Positions 1 through 6,733 are shown, counted from the stretch's first letter. The stretch is 7,342 bases of DNA from an uncultured Collinsella sp. (GCA_900757235.1 CAAENB010000082.1:1-7342); one strand, 5' to 3'. The notes: generated by a model not told the origin, from the letters alone. A program made the numbers and translations.

Positions 1-504
1 ATAGGGCGAGGCATCGACCAGATCGGCAACCTGGAACAGCTCCATGGCATCGCGGACGCGGCGCTCGAGCTCGTCTGTCGGCAGCCCCATCTGCGCGGGG
101 CCAAAAGCAACTTCCTCGCCCACCGTAGCGCAGAACAGCTGGGCGTCGGCATTCTGGAACACAAAGCCCACGCGCTGATGGAACCGCTGAGCGGCCGCGG
201 AATCCCTTAGAAACGCCGCATCGATCACGTGCCCGCCAAACAGGTATATCCCTGCGTCCGCGAGTTCAAGGCCGTTAATAAGGCGCATAATCGTCGTCTT
301 ACCGCAGCCGTTGGGACCGAGTAGGGCAACGAGTTCACCACGATCGACCTGCAGCGACACACCATCGACAACCGTATGCCCCGCATAGGAGAACACCACG
401 TCGCGAAACTCGATGAGCGGCACGCTCTTGGCGCCAGTAGCACCGCTTGCGCCCATCACGCCATTCGTATCGTTTGCCAAAACGTCGCCCTTCCCTATCC
501 ACAT
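1..504 (-). CDS. cbiO: ECF-type cobalt/nickel transporter ATPase subunit (CbiO/NikO), partial
   Basis: This is the cytoplasmic ATPase that would drive uptake of Co2+ or Ni2+ through the CbiM-CbiQ membrane complex. Only the N-terminal 168 codons are present, and the gene runs off the left edge. The reading frame gives LIEFRDVVFSYAG near the start, Walker A GPNGCGKTT (about residues 50-58) and the Q-loop region VFQNADAQLF, followed by TVGEEVAFGP, all typical of CbiO. The ABC signature, Walker B and H-loop lie outside the window. The start is uncertain. ATG at 504 is the first Met after the cbiQ stop, 20 bases away, but has a weak ribosome site. TTG at 480 has AGGGAAGGG seven bases upstream. ATG at 456 lacks a ribosome site. 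It is the last visible gene of cbiM-cbiQ-cbiO. Family assignment is firm; the metal is not decided by this subunit. Confidence 0.93.
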   Translation of the reverse strand, partial: MWIGKGDVLANDTNGVMGASGATGAKSVPLIEFRDVVFSYAGHTVVDGVSLQVDRGELVALLGPNGCGKTTIMRLINGLELADAGIYLFGGHVIDAAFLRDSAAAQRFHQRVGFVFQNADAQLFCATVGEEVAFGPAQMGLPTDELERRVRDAMELFQVADLVDASPY

Positions 505-524
505 CGACGGCTCAGCCGCCCGCG

Positions 525-1367
525 CTACAGCACGGCGCACAACACTGCCAGCAGCGCCACGCCGGCCGCATAGACCGCATCGCGCCAGCCAAAGCCGCTC
601 CGCGCGGGAGTCGGATACGCACCGGCAAAGCCACGACAAAGCATGGCCTCGTCCATCGCGCGGCTGCATTCCATCGCCTTGATAAACGTCATGCCCATGA
701 TACCCGCGATCGAATCGGTACGCGAAAATCCCTCGGGCGCACGGCCAACGCTGCGCAGCATGACCGATTCGCACAGATCGTGCGCCGTACGACCCAGCAC
801 CTCGATATGCTTGAGTGCCATATCAAAGGTAAAGATGACCTCGTCGGGCAGGCGCAGCATCTTGAGCGCCGCCGACATGCGGCTCCACGTGAGGGTCCAC
901 GAAACGCCCAGCACCAGCGACACATTAATGAAGGTCTTGAGCGCAATCTTGAGCATGGCGCCCGTAGCGGAAGCACCCAGCAGCAGGGCAGGCAGCGCCA
1001 AAACCACTGCGAGCCCCGCGGCGCCAAGCGCCGGCACAAAGGTCGCGCGCAGCCCGCGTACGGGACGCACGGCAACGAGCACCAGCGCAATGGCCGCCAT
1101 CAACATGAGGTACAGCGGGCTTTGTGTCAGGCACACGCACAGGACGCAAACGAATATCCCCACCAGGCGCACCGGAGCCGAAACGCAAGAAAGGGCGCGG
1201 TCGACCATCGACCCGCCCTCGTGCGCGCCTCCACCCAGGCGAACCCGCTCAAGCAGGCTCGCCAGGTGCAGGACGTTCTTTTGCATCACGCGATGACGAG
1301 CGCCCGTGGGCTCGTAACGCTGCTCGACCGCAAGCCAGCTAGGCAGCTCGACCATCGTCATGAGCAC
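525..1367 (-). CDS. cbiQ: ECF transporter transmembrane (T) subunit CbiQ/NikQ
   Basis: This is the membrane scaffold that couples ATP hydrolysis by CbiO to metal release by CbiM. The 280-residue protein has hydrophobic segments at about 63-80, 83-100, 108-131, 137-158 and 263-280. Two short coupling motifs of the family are visible in the cytoplasmic helices: SVMLRSVG (about 201-208) and EAMLCRGF (about 240-247), the latter with Cys where Ala is usual (Ala-Arg-Gly). The first 55 or so residues are polar and look like a soluble extension. GTG at 1367 has AAGGA five bases upstream and is preferred. ATG at 1361 is the alternative, with an 11-base gap from the same site. Either start overlaps the end of cbiM (stop at 1339-1341), suggesting translational coupling. 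Overall sequence is divergent, but position, topology and motifs support the call. Confidence 0.9.
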   Translation of the reverse strand: MLMTMVELPSWLAVEQRYEPTGARHRVMQKNVLHLASLLERVRLGGGAHEGGSMVDRALSCVSAPVRLVGIFVCVLCVCLTQSPLYLMLMAAIALVLVAVRPVRGLRATFVPALGAAGLAVVLALPALLLGASATGAMLKIALKTFINVSLVLGVSWTLTWSRMSAALKMLRLPDEVIFTFDMALKHIEVLGRTAHDLCESVMLRSVGRAPEGFSRTDSIAGIMGMTFIKAMECSRAMDEAMLCRGFAGAYPTPARSGFGWRDAVYAAGVALLAVLCAVL

Positions 1368-2424
1368 CGCTTTCCTTGACCGTCAGCGAGATCAGACGGA
1401 ATGCGATGGTGAGCACCGCCACGCCAATCACGCCGGACAGGATATACATGGCAGCCTGACCGGCAAAGCCGAGACCCTGCTCCTCGGAATAGGCCTGCAG
1501 GTAATCACCCGTAGGCAGCGCATCGGCAAAGGTCGGGGTGTCGAGACCGACCGAAGCCTGCAGGCTGTCGTCGCCAACCTCCTGAACGGCGGTCGCGGCG
1601 CCCTCGGCGTCCCACTCACCCCAGGCGTCACCCGTGGCCAGCAGGCCCAGCGGCGTGGCCACGACAAGCACGGCAACCAAGATGAGCGTGGGGACCAGCG
1701 AGGTCTTCTTGGCAGCAGCGCCCTCGGCAGCAAGCTGTCCATCGGCGGCTTCGGGGCCGACGATAACGCTCGGCGCCGTCTTCTTAATAAAACCGTAGAT
1801 GGCGGCCGTCGCCACGCCCTCGATCACGCCGGCAACCAGCATATGCGGGATCAACATGGCCGGAATAGCCACAGACAGCGGGAAGGGGCAGTACAGCGGC
1901 GCGCCCGAAGCGTTGGTAAAGAGCATCGGCTGAATACCAAACTCGATTGCCGCGCACAGGGCCGCCAAGCACAGGCCAACCCAACCGCTCACGATGGCAG
2001 AAACCGAGGTGCCCCAGCTCTTGTCGTGCAAACGGCTGTTGAGCGCACGGAACACGATAGCAGCGGCAAACGGCAGCACGAAGGCCATGTTAAAGCAGTT
2101 GGCGCCAAAGGACAGGATACCGCCGTCGCCAAACAGCAGCGCCTGCAACGCCAGCGCGACCGAAACCGCGATGGCCGCGGCCTCCGGGCCTAGCAGCAGC
2201 GCGATGAGCGCGCCGCCGACGGCGTGACCAGTGGTGCCGCTGGGCAGCGGCACGTTGAACATCATGAGCAAAAAGGAGAACGCAGCGCAAATACCCAGAA
2301 AGGCCATATGCTCGCGATCGAGCGTGGCGCGCACTTTCTTGATGCAGTGAACCCATACGGGCACCATCGCCACCGCCATAACGGCATCGGTCTGCGGGGA
2401 CAGGTAGTTATCTGGAATGTGCAT
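1339..2424 (-). CDS. cbiM: ECF metal-binding substrate subunit, CbiM with fused N-like domain (cobalt or nickel)
   Basis: This integral membrane protein would capture the transition-metal ion outside the cell and pass it inward with CbiQ and CbiO. The 361 residues start MHIPDNYLSP, the family N-terminus; Met1 and His2 together with His67 (in SGTTGHAVGG) match the metal ligands known from the NikM2 structure. The family block FGDGGILSFGANCFNMAF lies at about 98-115. After the M domain (to about 230) there is a helix at about 244-261, the motif AWGEW (267-271), an acidic extracytoplasmic stretch and a last helix at about 323-345. This is the layout of NikN/CbiN-like (PDGLE-type) extensions, and it accounts for the absence of a separate cbiN. 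GGGAGG stands five to six bases before the ATG. Substrate cannot be read from the protein; the upstream palindrome hints at nickel. Confidence 0.93.
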   Translation of the reverse strand: MHIPDNYLSPQTDAVMAVAMVPVWVHCIKKVRATLDREHMAFLGICAAFSFLLMMFNVPLPSGTTGHAVGGALIALLLGPEAAAIAVSVALALQALLFGDGGILSFGANCFNMAFVLPFAAAIVFRALNSRLHDKSWGTSVSAIVSGWVGLCLAALCAAIEFGIQPMLFTNASGAPLYCPFPLSVAIPAMLIPHMLVAGVIEGVATAAIYGFIKKTAPSVIVGPEAADGQLAAEGAAAKKTSLVPTLILVAVLVVATPLGLLATGDAWGEWDAEGAATAVQEVGDDSLQASVGLDTPTFADALPTGDYLQAYSEEQGLGFAGQAAMYILSGVIGVAVLTIAFRLISLTVKESGAHDDGRAA

Positions 2425-2481
2425 ATACGCCTCCCGGTTGCCGGCACATGGGATTGCAGCGCCGCTTGAACCATTTCATCA

Positions 2482-2509
2482 GTGTTACGAGCTAGATGAT
2501 TCGTAACAC
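2482..2509 (-). promoter_or_regulatory. Perfect inverted repeat upstream of cbiM, candidate NikR-type operator
   Basis: The site reads GTGTTACGA, ten bases, then TCGTAACAC: a perfect 9-bp inverted repeat centred about 71 bases before the cbiM start. Written with 7-base arms it is GTGTTAC-N14-GTAACAC. This matches, from memory, the NikR recognition signal proposed for Desulfovibrio (GTGTTAC-N13/14-GTAACAC). It lies just downstream of the best promoter-like sequence, a position suited to repression. No T-tract follows on either strand, so it is not an intrinsic terminator. A binding site for another dimeric regulator, or an RNA hairpin in the 5' leader, remains possible. Confidence 0.6.
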
Positions 2510-2519
2510 GCCGCAGGCT

Positions 2520-2547
2520 ATGATAGCAAAACGGCGCGCCGCCACAA
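2520..2547 (-). promoter_or_regulatory. Possible sigma-70 type promoter for the cbiMQO operon
   Basis: Reading the minus strand, TTGTGG (2547-2542, 3/6 match to the -35 box) is followed after 16 bases by TATCAT (2525-2520, 5/6 match to the -10 box). Transcription would start near 2513, just before the inverted repeat at 2482-2509. The -35 box sits in the loop of the putative pheT terminator. The -10 is good and the -35 weak, so this is tentative. Confidence 0.3.
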
Positions 2548-2562
2548 AAGCAGCACGCCGTT
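2530..2562 (-). terminator. Probable intrinsic terminator after pheT
   Basis: On the minus strand AACGGCG (2562-2556) pairs with CGCCGTT (2536-2530), with 19 bases between them, and the stem runs into TTTT (2531-2528). It lies about 107 bases past the pheT stop and before the cbiM promoter region, so it would separate the two operons. The loop is long and the T-tract short, so efficiency is probably modest. On the plus strand there is no T-tract after the stem. Confidence 0.5.
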
Positions 2563-2668
2563 ATGTAATGCGCGTGTCATATATGCAGGCTCAGCGATGC
2601 GTTATACCGAGCATAGCAGTCACGCAGGATCGGCAGCAGCCACCGCTGACCTATACCCATCGCAAGCC

Positions 2669-5122
2669 CTAGCCGCGGACCTCGCCGTTTACGCCTTTGC
2701 ATACCTTGGTGACAATCTTCTGGTGCGCTTTCTCGACCTCTTCGCTGGTGAGCGTGTGGTCGTCGGAGCGATACGTAAGCGCAAAGGCCATGGACTTTTT
2801 GCCCGCTCCGATGCGGATGGGATCGCGGTAGACGTCGAACAGGCGCACGCCCTCGAGCAACCTACCGCCGGCGCTCGTAATGCGGCGCTCAAGATCCTCA
2901 CAAGTCACGGCGTTGTCGACCACAATGGCAAGATCGTGCTCAACAGCCGGGTACTGCGAGAACTCGCGATAGTTCTCCTGGTTGCGGGCGCCCTTGATCA
3001 GCTTGTCCAGATCGAGCTCAAAGGCAACGACGACCTCATCGATGCCCATCGCCTCGCGCGCCTCGGGGTGAATCTCGCCGACCCAGCCCAGCACGGTACC
3101 GCCGGACAGAACCTCGGCGGCACGACCCGGCTGCAAGAAAGCGTAGCCCTCGCCCTCGACGGGACGGAAGCGAACCTTCTCGATGCGCAGTTGGGCGAGC
3201 AGCTCCTCGACAATGCCCTTGCCAAAGAAAAAGCGCAGCTTGCGGTACTTCATGTTCCAAGACTGCTCGCTCCACTGGCCCGAAAGCACGCCCGCGACGG
3301 ACTTGGTCTCCTTGGGCAGGCTGGCGTTTTCGCGGCCATGGAACAGGCTGCCGACCTCGTACAGGTGCACGTTGGGCGTACCGTGCGCCTCGTTGTAGGC
3401 CACGGATTGCAGCAGGCCCGGCAGCAGCGAGCGGCGCATCTCGGTCTGCTCGGCCACCAGCGGGTTCATGAGCACCACGGGGCAGCCGCGACCCTCGGCG
3501 GGCATGCCGATCTTCTCCAGGTCGCCCGGGGCGGCAAAGCCAAAGGTCGTGGTCTCGTTGAGGCCGCAGGCGCGCAGGATCTCGCCGACCTTGCGGGTAA
3601 GCTTCTGCTCGCGCGTCAGGCCGCCGATGTGGTTCTTGGCAGCCGGAATGGTCGCCGTGACGCGACCCATGCCCCACAGGCGCAGGACCTCCTCGATCAG
3701 GTCGATCTCACGCGGCAGGTCGGGACGGAAGCTCGGCGGCGTGACCATAAAGTCCTCGCCGTCGCGCTCGACGGTGCAGCCCAGGCGGGTGAGCGAGCGC
3801 TCGATAAAGTCGGGCTCGATGTCGGCACCGCAGATGGCGTGCACGCGGGCCAGGCGCAGCTTAATGCTGTCGATGGTCTTGGGCGCGGGGAAAACGTCGA
3901 CATAGCCGGGAGCAACCTCGCCGCCGGCGATCTCCTCGATGAGCGCGCAGGTAACGTTGGCGACATCCACGCAGCCGGTCTCGTCGACCTGGCGCTCAAA
4001 GCGAATGGAGGCGTCGGAGATCAGCGACAGATCGCGGCTGGTGTGCGAGGTGCGGCCGGCGTTAAAGCAGGCGCTCTCGACCATCACGTCGACGGTGTCG
4101 TCCTCGATCTCGGAATCCATGCCGCCCATAACGCCGGCCAGCGCCACGGGGCGCTCGCCGTCGGTGATGAGGCCCATGCCGGCGTCGAGCACGCGCTCCT
4201 CGCCATCGAGCGTCGTAAACTTCTCGTCCTGCTGGGCGGCGCGAACCACCACGCGGCGGTGGCCGTCGCGCTCGGCAAAGGTAGACAGGTCAAAGGCATG
4301 CAGCGGCTGACCGGTGAGCATCATCACGTAGTTGGTGATGTCGACGATGTTGTTGTGCGGGCGCACGCCCAGGGCGTTGAGGCGCTTGACCATCCAGTCG
4401 GGCGACGGGCCGACCTTCACGTTACGCACGATGCGGGCGACGTAGCGGTCGCACAGGCCCTCGTCGGCGATCTCGACGGAAAGCTCGTCGTCGGTCGCGC
4501 GGCCGGTCTCCGCCTTGATGGCGGGCAGCTCAACGTGGAAATCGCGGTCGAAGATGGCGCCGGTCTCGCGGGCCATGCCGATCATGGACAGGCAATCGGG
4601 ACGGTTGGGCGTGATCTCGCAGTCGAGCACGGTGTCGCTCGAGCCCACATACTCGGCAAACGGCATGCCGCAGGGCGTATCCTCGGGCAGGATCATGATG
4701 CCGGAGTGGTCGCCGCCCAGACCGAGCTCGCGCGCGGAGCAGTTCATGCCCATGGACACGACGCCGCGCAGCTTGCTCTTCTTGATCTTGATGTCGCCGG
4801 GCAGCTCGGCACCGATCATGGCCGTGACGATGTGGTCGCCGGCCTCAAAGTTCTGCGCGCCGCAGACAATCTGCAGCGGAGCGGGGTTGCCGTCGGCGTC
4901 GAGGTTCTTGTCGCCCACGTCGACCGAGCACACATACATATGGTCGCTATCGGGGTGCGGGGTCTTGGTGAGCACCTTGGCGGTCACTACATGGTCGAAG
5001 GACTCGCCCACGGTGTCGATCGCCTCGACCTCGGTGCCGGTACGGATATATTCGTCCGAAAGGGTCTTAGGATCCTCCGGAATATCGATCATGGTCTTGA
5101 GCCAGTCGTAAGAAACGCGCAT
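2669..5122 (-). CDS. pheT: Phenylalanyl-tRNA synthetase beta subunit
   Basis: This is the large subunit of the cytoplasmic alpha2-beta2 enzyme that attaches phenylalanine to tRNA-Phe. It binds the tRNA and edits mischarged tyrosine. At 817 residues it is full length. Domains in order: N-terminal MRVSYDWLK; EMAP-like tRNA-binding OB fold (about 40-150, with HPDSDHMYVCSVDVG and NCSARELGL); B3/B4 editing domain (about 215-390) with NYVMMLTGQPLHAFD (264-278) and the conserved VMGGMDSEI; B5 domain (about 410-485) with SFRPDLPREIDLIEEV, which supplies the acidic Mg-binding face; the catalytic-like core; and a C-terminal FDX-ACB anticodon-binding domain from about residue 719 (FSQYPAVEHDLAIVV). ATG at 5122 has AAAGGAG nine bases upstream. 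It follows pheS after a 161-base spacer that contains a large palindrome, and is probably cotranscribed under the pheS T-box. Confidence 0.98.
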   Translation of the reverse strand: MRVSYDWLKTMIDIPEDPKTLSDEYIRTGTEVEAIDTVGESFDHVVTAKVLTKTPHPDSDHMYVCSVDVGDKNLDADGNPAPLQIVCGAQNFEAGDHIVTAMIGAELPGDIKIKKSKLRGVVSMGMNCSARELGLGGDHSGIMILPEDTPCGMPFAEYVGSSDTVLDCEITPNRPDCLSMIGMARETGAIFDRDFHVELPAIKAETGRATDDELSVEIADEGLCDRYVARIVRNVKVGPSPDWMVKRLNALGVRPHNNIVDITNYVMMLTGQPLHAFDLSTFAERDGHRRVVVRAAQQDEKFTTLDGEERVLDAGMGLITDGERPVALAGVMGGMDSEIEDDTVDVMVESACFNAGRTSHTSRDLSLISDASIRFERQVDETGCVDVANVTCALIEEIAGGEVAPGYVDVFPAPKTIDSIKLRLARVHAICGADIEPDFIERSLTRLGCTVERDGEDFMVTPPSFRPDLPREIDLIEEVLRLWGMGRVTATIPAAKNHIGGLTREQKLTRKVGEILRACGLNETTTFGFAAPGDLEKIGMPAEGRGCPVVLMNPLVAEQTEMRRSLLPGLLQSVAYNEAHGTPNVHLYEVGSLFHGRENASLPKETKSVAGVLSGQWSEQSWNMKYRKLRFFFGKGIVEELLAQLRIEKVRFRPVEGEGYAFLQPGRAAEVLSGGTVLGWVGEIHPEAREAMGIDEVVVAFELDLDKLIKGARNQENYREFSQYPAVEHDLAIVVDNAVTCEDLERRITSAGGRLLEGVRLFDVYRDPIRIGAGKKSMAFALTYRSDDHTLTSEEVEKAHQKIVTKVCKGVNGEVRG

Positions 5123-5176
5123 CTAACTGGTCTCCTTTCATAAATGCGGCTTTGAGCCAAAAAACTGCAACGGAGA

Positions 5177-5277
5177 CGGGTTTTCCAAGTGCCGCAGATT
5201 GCCTTGAAAGAGGAGGGCCGCGTACTTAGGTACGCAACCGACGATTGAAAGGCAAGGTGCGGTGCTTGGGAAAGCCG
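5177..5277. repeat. Large imperfect palindrome with inner hairpin between pheS and pheT
   Basis: Two 29-base arms, 5177-5205 and 5249-5277, are inverted copies matching at 23 of 29 positions, including TTGCCTT against AAGGCAA next to the loop. Inside the 43-base centre a perfect hairpin GCGTAC-TTAG-GTACGC occupies 5220-5235. TTGAAAG also occurs as a direct repeat at 5204-5210 and 5245-5251. No T-tract follows, so it is not a standard terminator. It begins seven bases after the pheS stop. It could be an interspersed repeat (MITE- or REP-like) or an mRNA processing or stability structure; I do not recognise a named family. Confidence 0.75.
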
Positions 5278-5283
5278 CCGGGC

Positions 5284-6360
5284 CTAGAACTGATTTAAGA
5301 AGCGCATATCGCCCGTCATGAGCGTTCGCAGGTCGGGCAGGTCGTAGCGCAGGGCCGCGACGCGCTCGGCGCCAATGCCAAAGGCGAAGCCGGTGTACTT
5401 CTCGGGGTCGATGCCGCAGTTGATCAGGACGTTGGGGTCGACCATGCCGCAGCCCAGGATCTCGATCCAGCCGCTATGCTTGCAGAAGTTGCAGCCCTTG
5501 CCGCCGCACACGTGGCAGCTCACGTCCACCTCGCAGCTGGGCTCGGTGAAGGGGAAGAAATGCGGGCGGTAACGCGTCTTGCGATCCTCGCCAAACATGC
5601 ACTTAACAAAGTAGTCGAGCGTGCCCTTCAGGTCGCCAAAGGTGATGCCCTCGTCGACGACCAGGCCCTCGATCTGGTTGAACTGCGGCAGGTGGCAGGC
5701 ATCGGCCGTGTCGGGACGGTAGACGGTGCCCGGGCAGATCATGTAGATGGGCGGCTTTTGCGACTCCATGGTGTGGATCTGCACGCCCGAGGTCTGGGTG
5801 CGCAGCAGCACGTCGGACTCGCCGTGGGCGTGAGCCTCGGGGTGCGCGACGCTGCCGGGGTTGTTGTCGACCACGTAGAAGGTATCGCGGGCCGAGCGGC
5901 TCGGGTGATCCATGGGGGCGTTGAGCGCGGTGAAGTTGTAGTAGGAGGTGTCGACCATGGGACCAGACTCGACGGTATAGCCAATACCGCAGAAGATGTC
6001 CTCGGCCTCCTCGATAATCTGCTTGATCAGGTGCTGGTGACCGATCTGCGGACGGATGCCCGGCAGCGTGATGTCGACGGCATCGTGCTCGAGTGCGTGT
6101 TTAAGGGCGGCGGCCTTCATCTCGGTGGTGCGCTCGTCGAGCATGCCCTCGATCAGCTGACGCATCTCGTTGGCGCGCTTGCCCATGACGGGGCGATCCT
6201 CGGGAGCGAGCTTGCCCATCATGCGCATCAGGCCGGTGATGCGGCCCTTGCGGCCGAGCAGCGCGACGCGCGCGGCCTCGAGCTTCTCGGCGTCGTCGGC
6301 GCCTGCGACGAGCTCCTTGGCCTCTTCCTCGAGTTTGACCAGATCATCAATCAGACTCAT
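5284..6360 (-). CDS. pheS: Phenylalanyl-tRNA synthetase alpha subunit
   Basis: This is the catalytic subunit that activates phenylalanine with ATP and transfers it to tRNA-Phe in complex with PheT. The 358 residues comprise an N-terminal coiled-coil tRNA-binding arm (about 1-90, with LLGRKGRITGLMR) and a class II synthetase core. Motif 1 begins near GHQHLIKQIIEEAEDIF (about 107-123). HPSRSARDTFYV (152-163) and LLRTQTSGVQI follow. Motif 2 spans about 206-236 (CPGTVYRP ... FNQIEGLVVD), and motif 3 is GFAFGIGAER (324-333), with the Ala of the Phe pocket conserved. A four-cysteine knuckle, Cys282, 285, 290 and 293 (CHVCGGKGCNFC), replaces the short loop found in Escherichia coli. A His-containing insert lies at about 164-183. 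AAAGGG stands five bases before the ATG. Synthesis is expected to be controlled by the upstream T-box. Confidence 0.98.
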   Translation of the reverse strand: MSLIDDLVKLEEEAKELVAGADDAEKLEAARVALLGRKGRITGLMRMMGKLAPEDRPVMGKRANEMRQLIEGMLDERTTEMKAAALKHALEHDAVDITLPGIRPQIGHQHLIKQIIEEAEDIFCGIGYTVESGPMVDTSYYNFTALNAPMDHPSRSARDTFYVVDNNPGSVAHPEAHAHGESDVLLRTQTSGVQIHTMESQKPPIYMICPGTVYRPDTADACHLPQFNQIEGLVVDEGITFGDLKGTLDYFVKCMFGEDRKTRYRPHFFPFTEPSCEVDVSCHVCGGKGCNFCKHSGWIEILGCGMVDPNVLINCGIDPEKYTGFAFGIGAERVAALRYDLPDLRTLMTGDMRFLNQF

Positions 6361-6446
6361 GTCTTCCCTTTCGTCTCTCGCGCTCCCCGCTTGCCGAGGC
6401 GACTACCGCCGCCTGACGTTGCGAAAACGCGGCCCGGTTCGGTAAC

Positions 6447-6486
6447 AAAAAAACCGCCCTCGGGCATGTGCATTGCCCAAGGACGG
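6447..6486 (-). terminator. T-box leader terminator hairpin upstream of pheS
   Basis: On the minus strand CCGTCCTTGGGCA (6486-6474) pairs along its whole length with TGCCCGAGGGCGG (6466-6454), giving 13 bp with G-U wobbles and a 7-base loop, followed by seven T's (6453-6447). CCTT at 6482-6479 is also the 3' strand of the antiterminator with AAGG at 6508-6505, so the two folds exclude each other. Confidence 0.92.
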
Positions 6487-6727
6487 TTGAATTCCGCGGT
6501 ACCACCTTGTTTGACGCGGCGGATGTCTGGCCCGCCGTGCCCACTCTGCGCCCCTTATCGCGAGGCTCACGGCTTCCCTACTGGGGCTTCGCCGCCGCTG
6601 GCCGCGTGCCCGTTGAGGTCGCTGCTCGGGAGTGAACGCTTGGCCCTTGTCACCGCAGGAAGGCTCGCAGCCCATGACCTTCCCTCTCTTGCCGGCGACG
6701 CGGCGGGCAAAACCCTCTCCGTCAACG
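6447..6727 (-). promoter_or_regulatory. T-box riboswitch, tRNA-Phe specific, controlling pheST
   Basis: This leader senses uncharged tRNA-Phe and allows read-through into pheST when charging falls. Stem I is closed by CGTTGA (6727-6722) with TCAACG (6616-6611). Its distal part has AGAGAGG (AG bulge) and GGAAGG (6683-6678) paired with CCTTCC (6663-6658) around GGCTGCGAG. The specifier TTC (6636-6634) followed by A fits phenylalanine. Stem III is CGGCGG (6537-6532) with CCGCCG (6522-6517). The T-box core GGTGGTACCGCGG (6506-6494) includes TGGT (6504-6501), which can pair with an ACCA tRNA 3' end. Antiterminator and terminator overlap, so control is transcriptional. About 86 bases separate the T-tract from the pheS ATG. 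Confidence 0.93.
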
Positions 6728-6733
6728 CATTGG

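Noticed and set aside
225..443. 72-codon minus-strand open frame near the left edge
   Set aside because: It is out of frame with the partial cbiO coding sequence, which spans the same bases with Walker A and Q-loop motifs.
447..1379. 310-codon open frame on the plus strand opposite cbiQ
   Set aside because: Arg/His/Gln-rich product with no domain; the minus strand encodes a membrane protein with CbiQ motifs in the operon order expected.
1360..2193. 277-codon open frame on the plus strand opposite cbiM
   Set aside because: Low-complexity Gln/Arg/His/Gly-rich product; the opposite strand has clear CbiM motifs and a good ribosome site.
2482..2509. Inverted repeat as an intrinsic terminator
   Set aside because: No run of T follows the repeat on either strand.
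2536..2543. Short GC-rich palindrome around GGCGCGCC
   Set aside because: An 8-base palindrome is expected by chance at this GC content and is part of the longer terminator stem region.
2425..2668. Cobalamin or NiCo riboswitch upstream of cbiM
   Set aside because: I found no B12-box-like sequence and no four-way-junction layout. The only strong structure in the gap is the short inverted repeat, which is better read as an operator.
2597..5143. 848-codon open frame on the plus strand opposite pheT
   Set aside because: pheT on the minus strand is unmistakable over the same bases. The plus frame gives a repetitive Gly/Ala/His/Asp/Val-rich product with no recognised domain, as expected for the antisense of a GC-rich gene.
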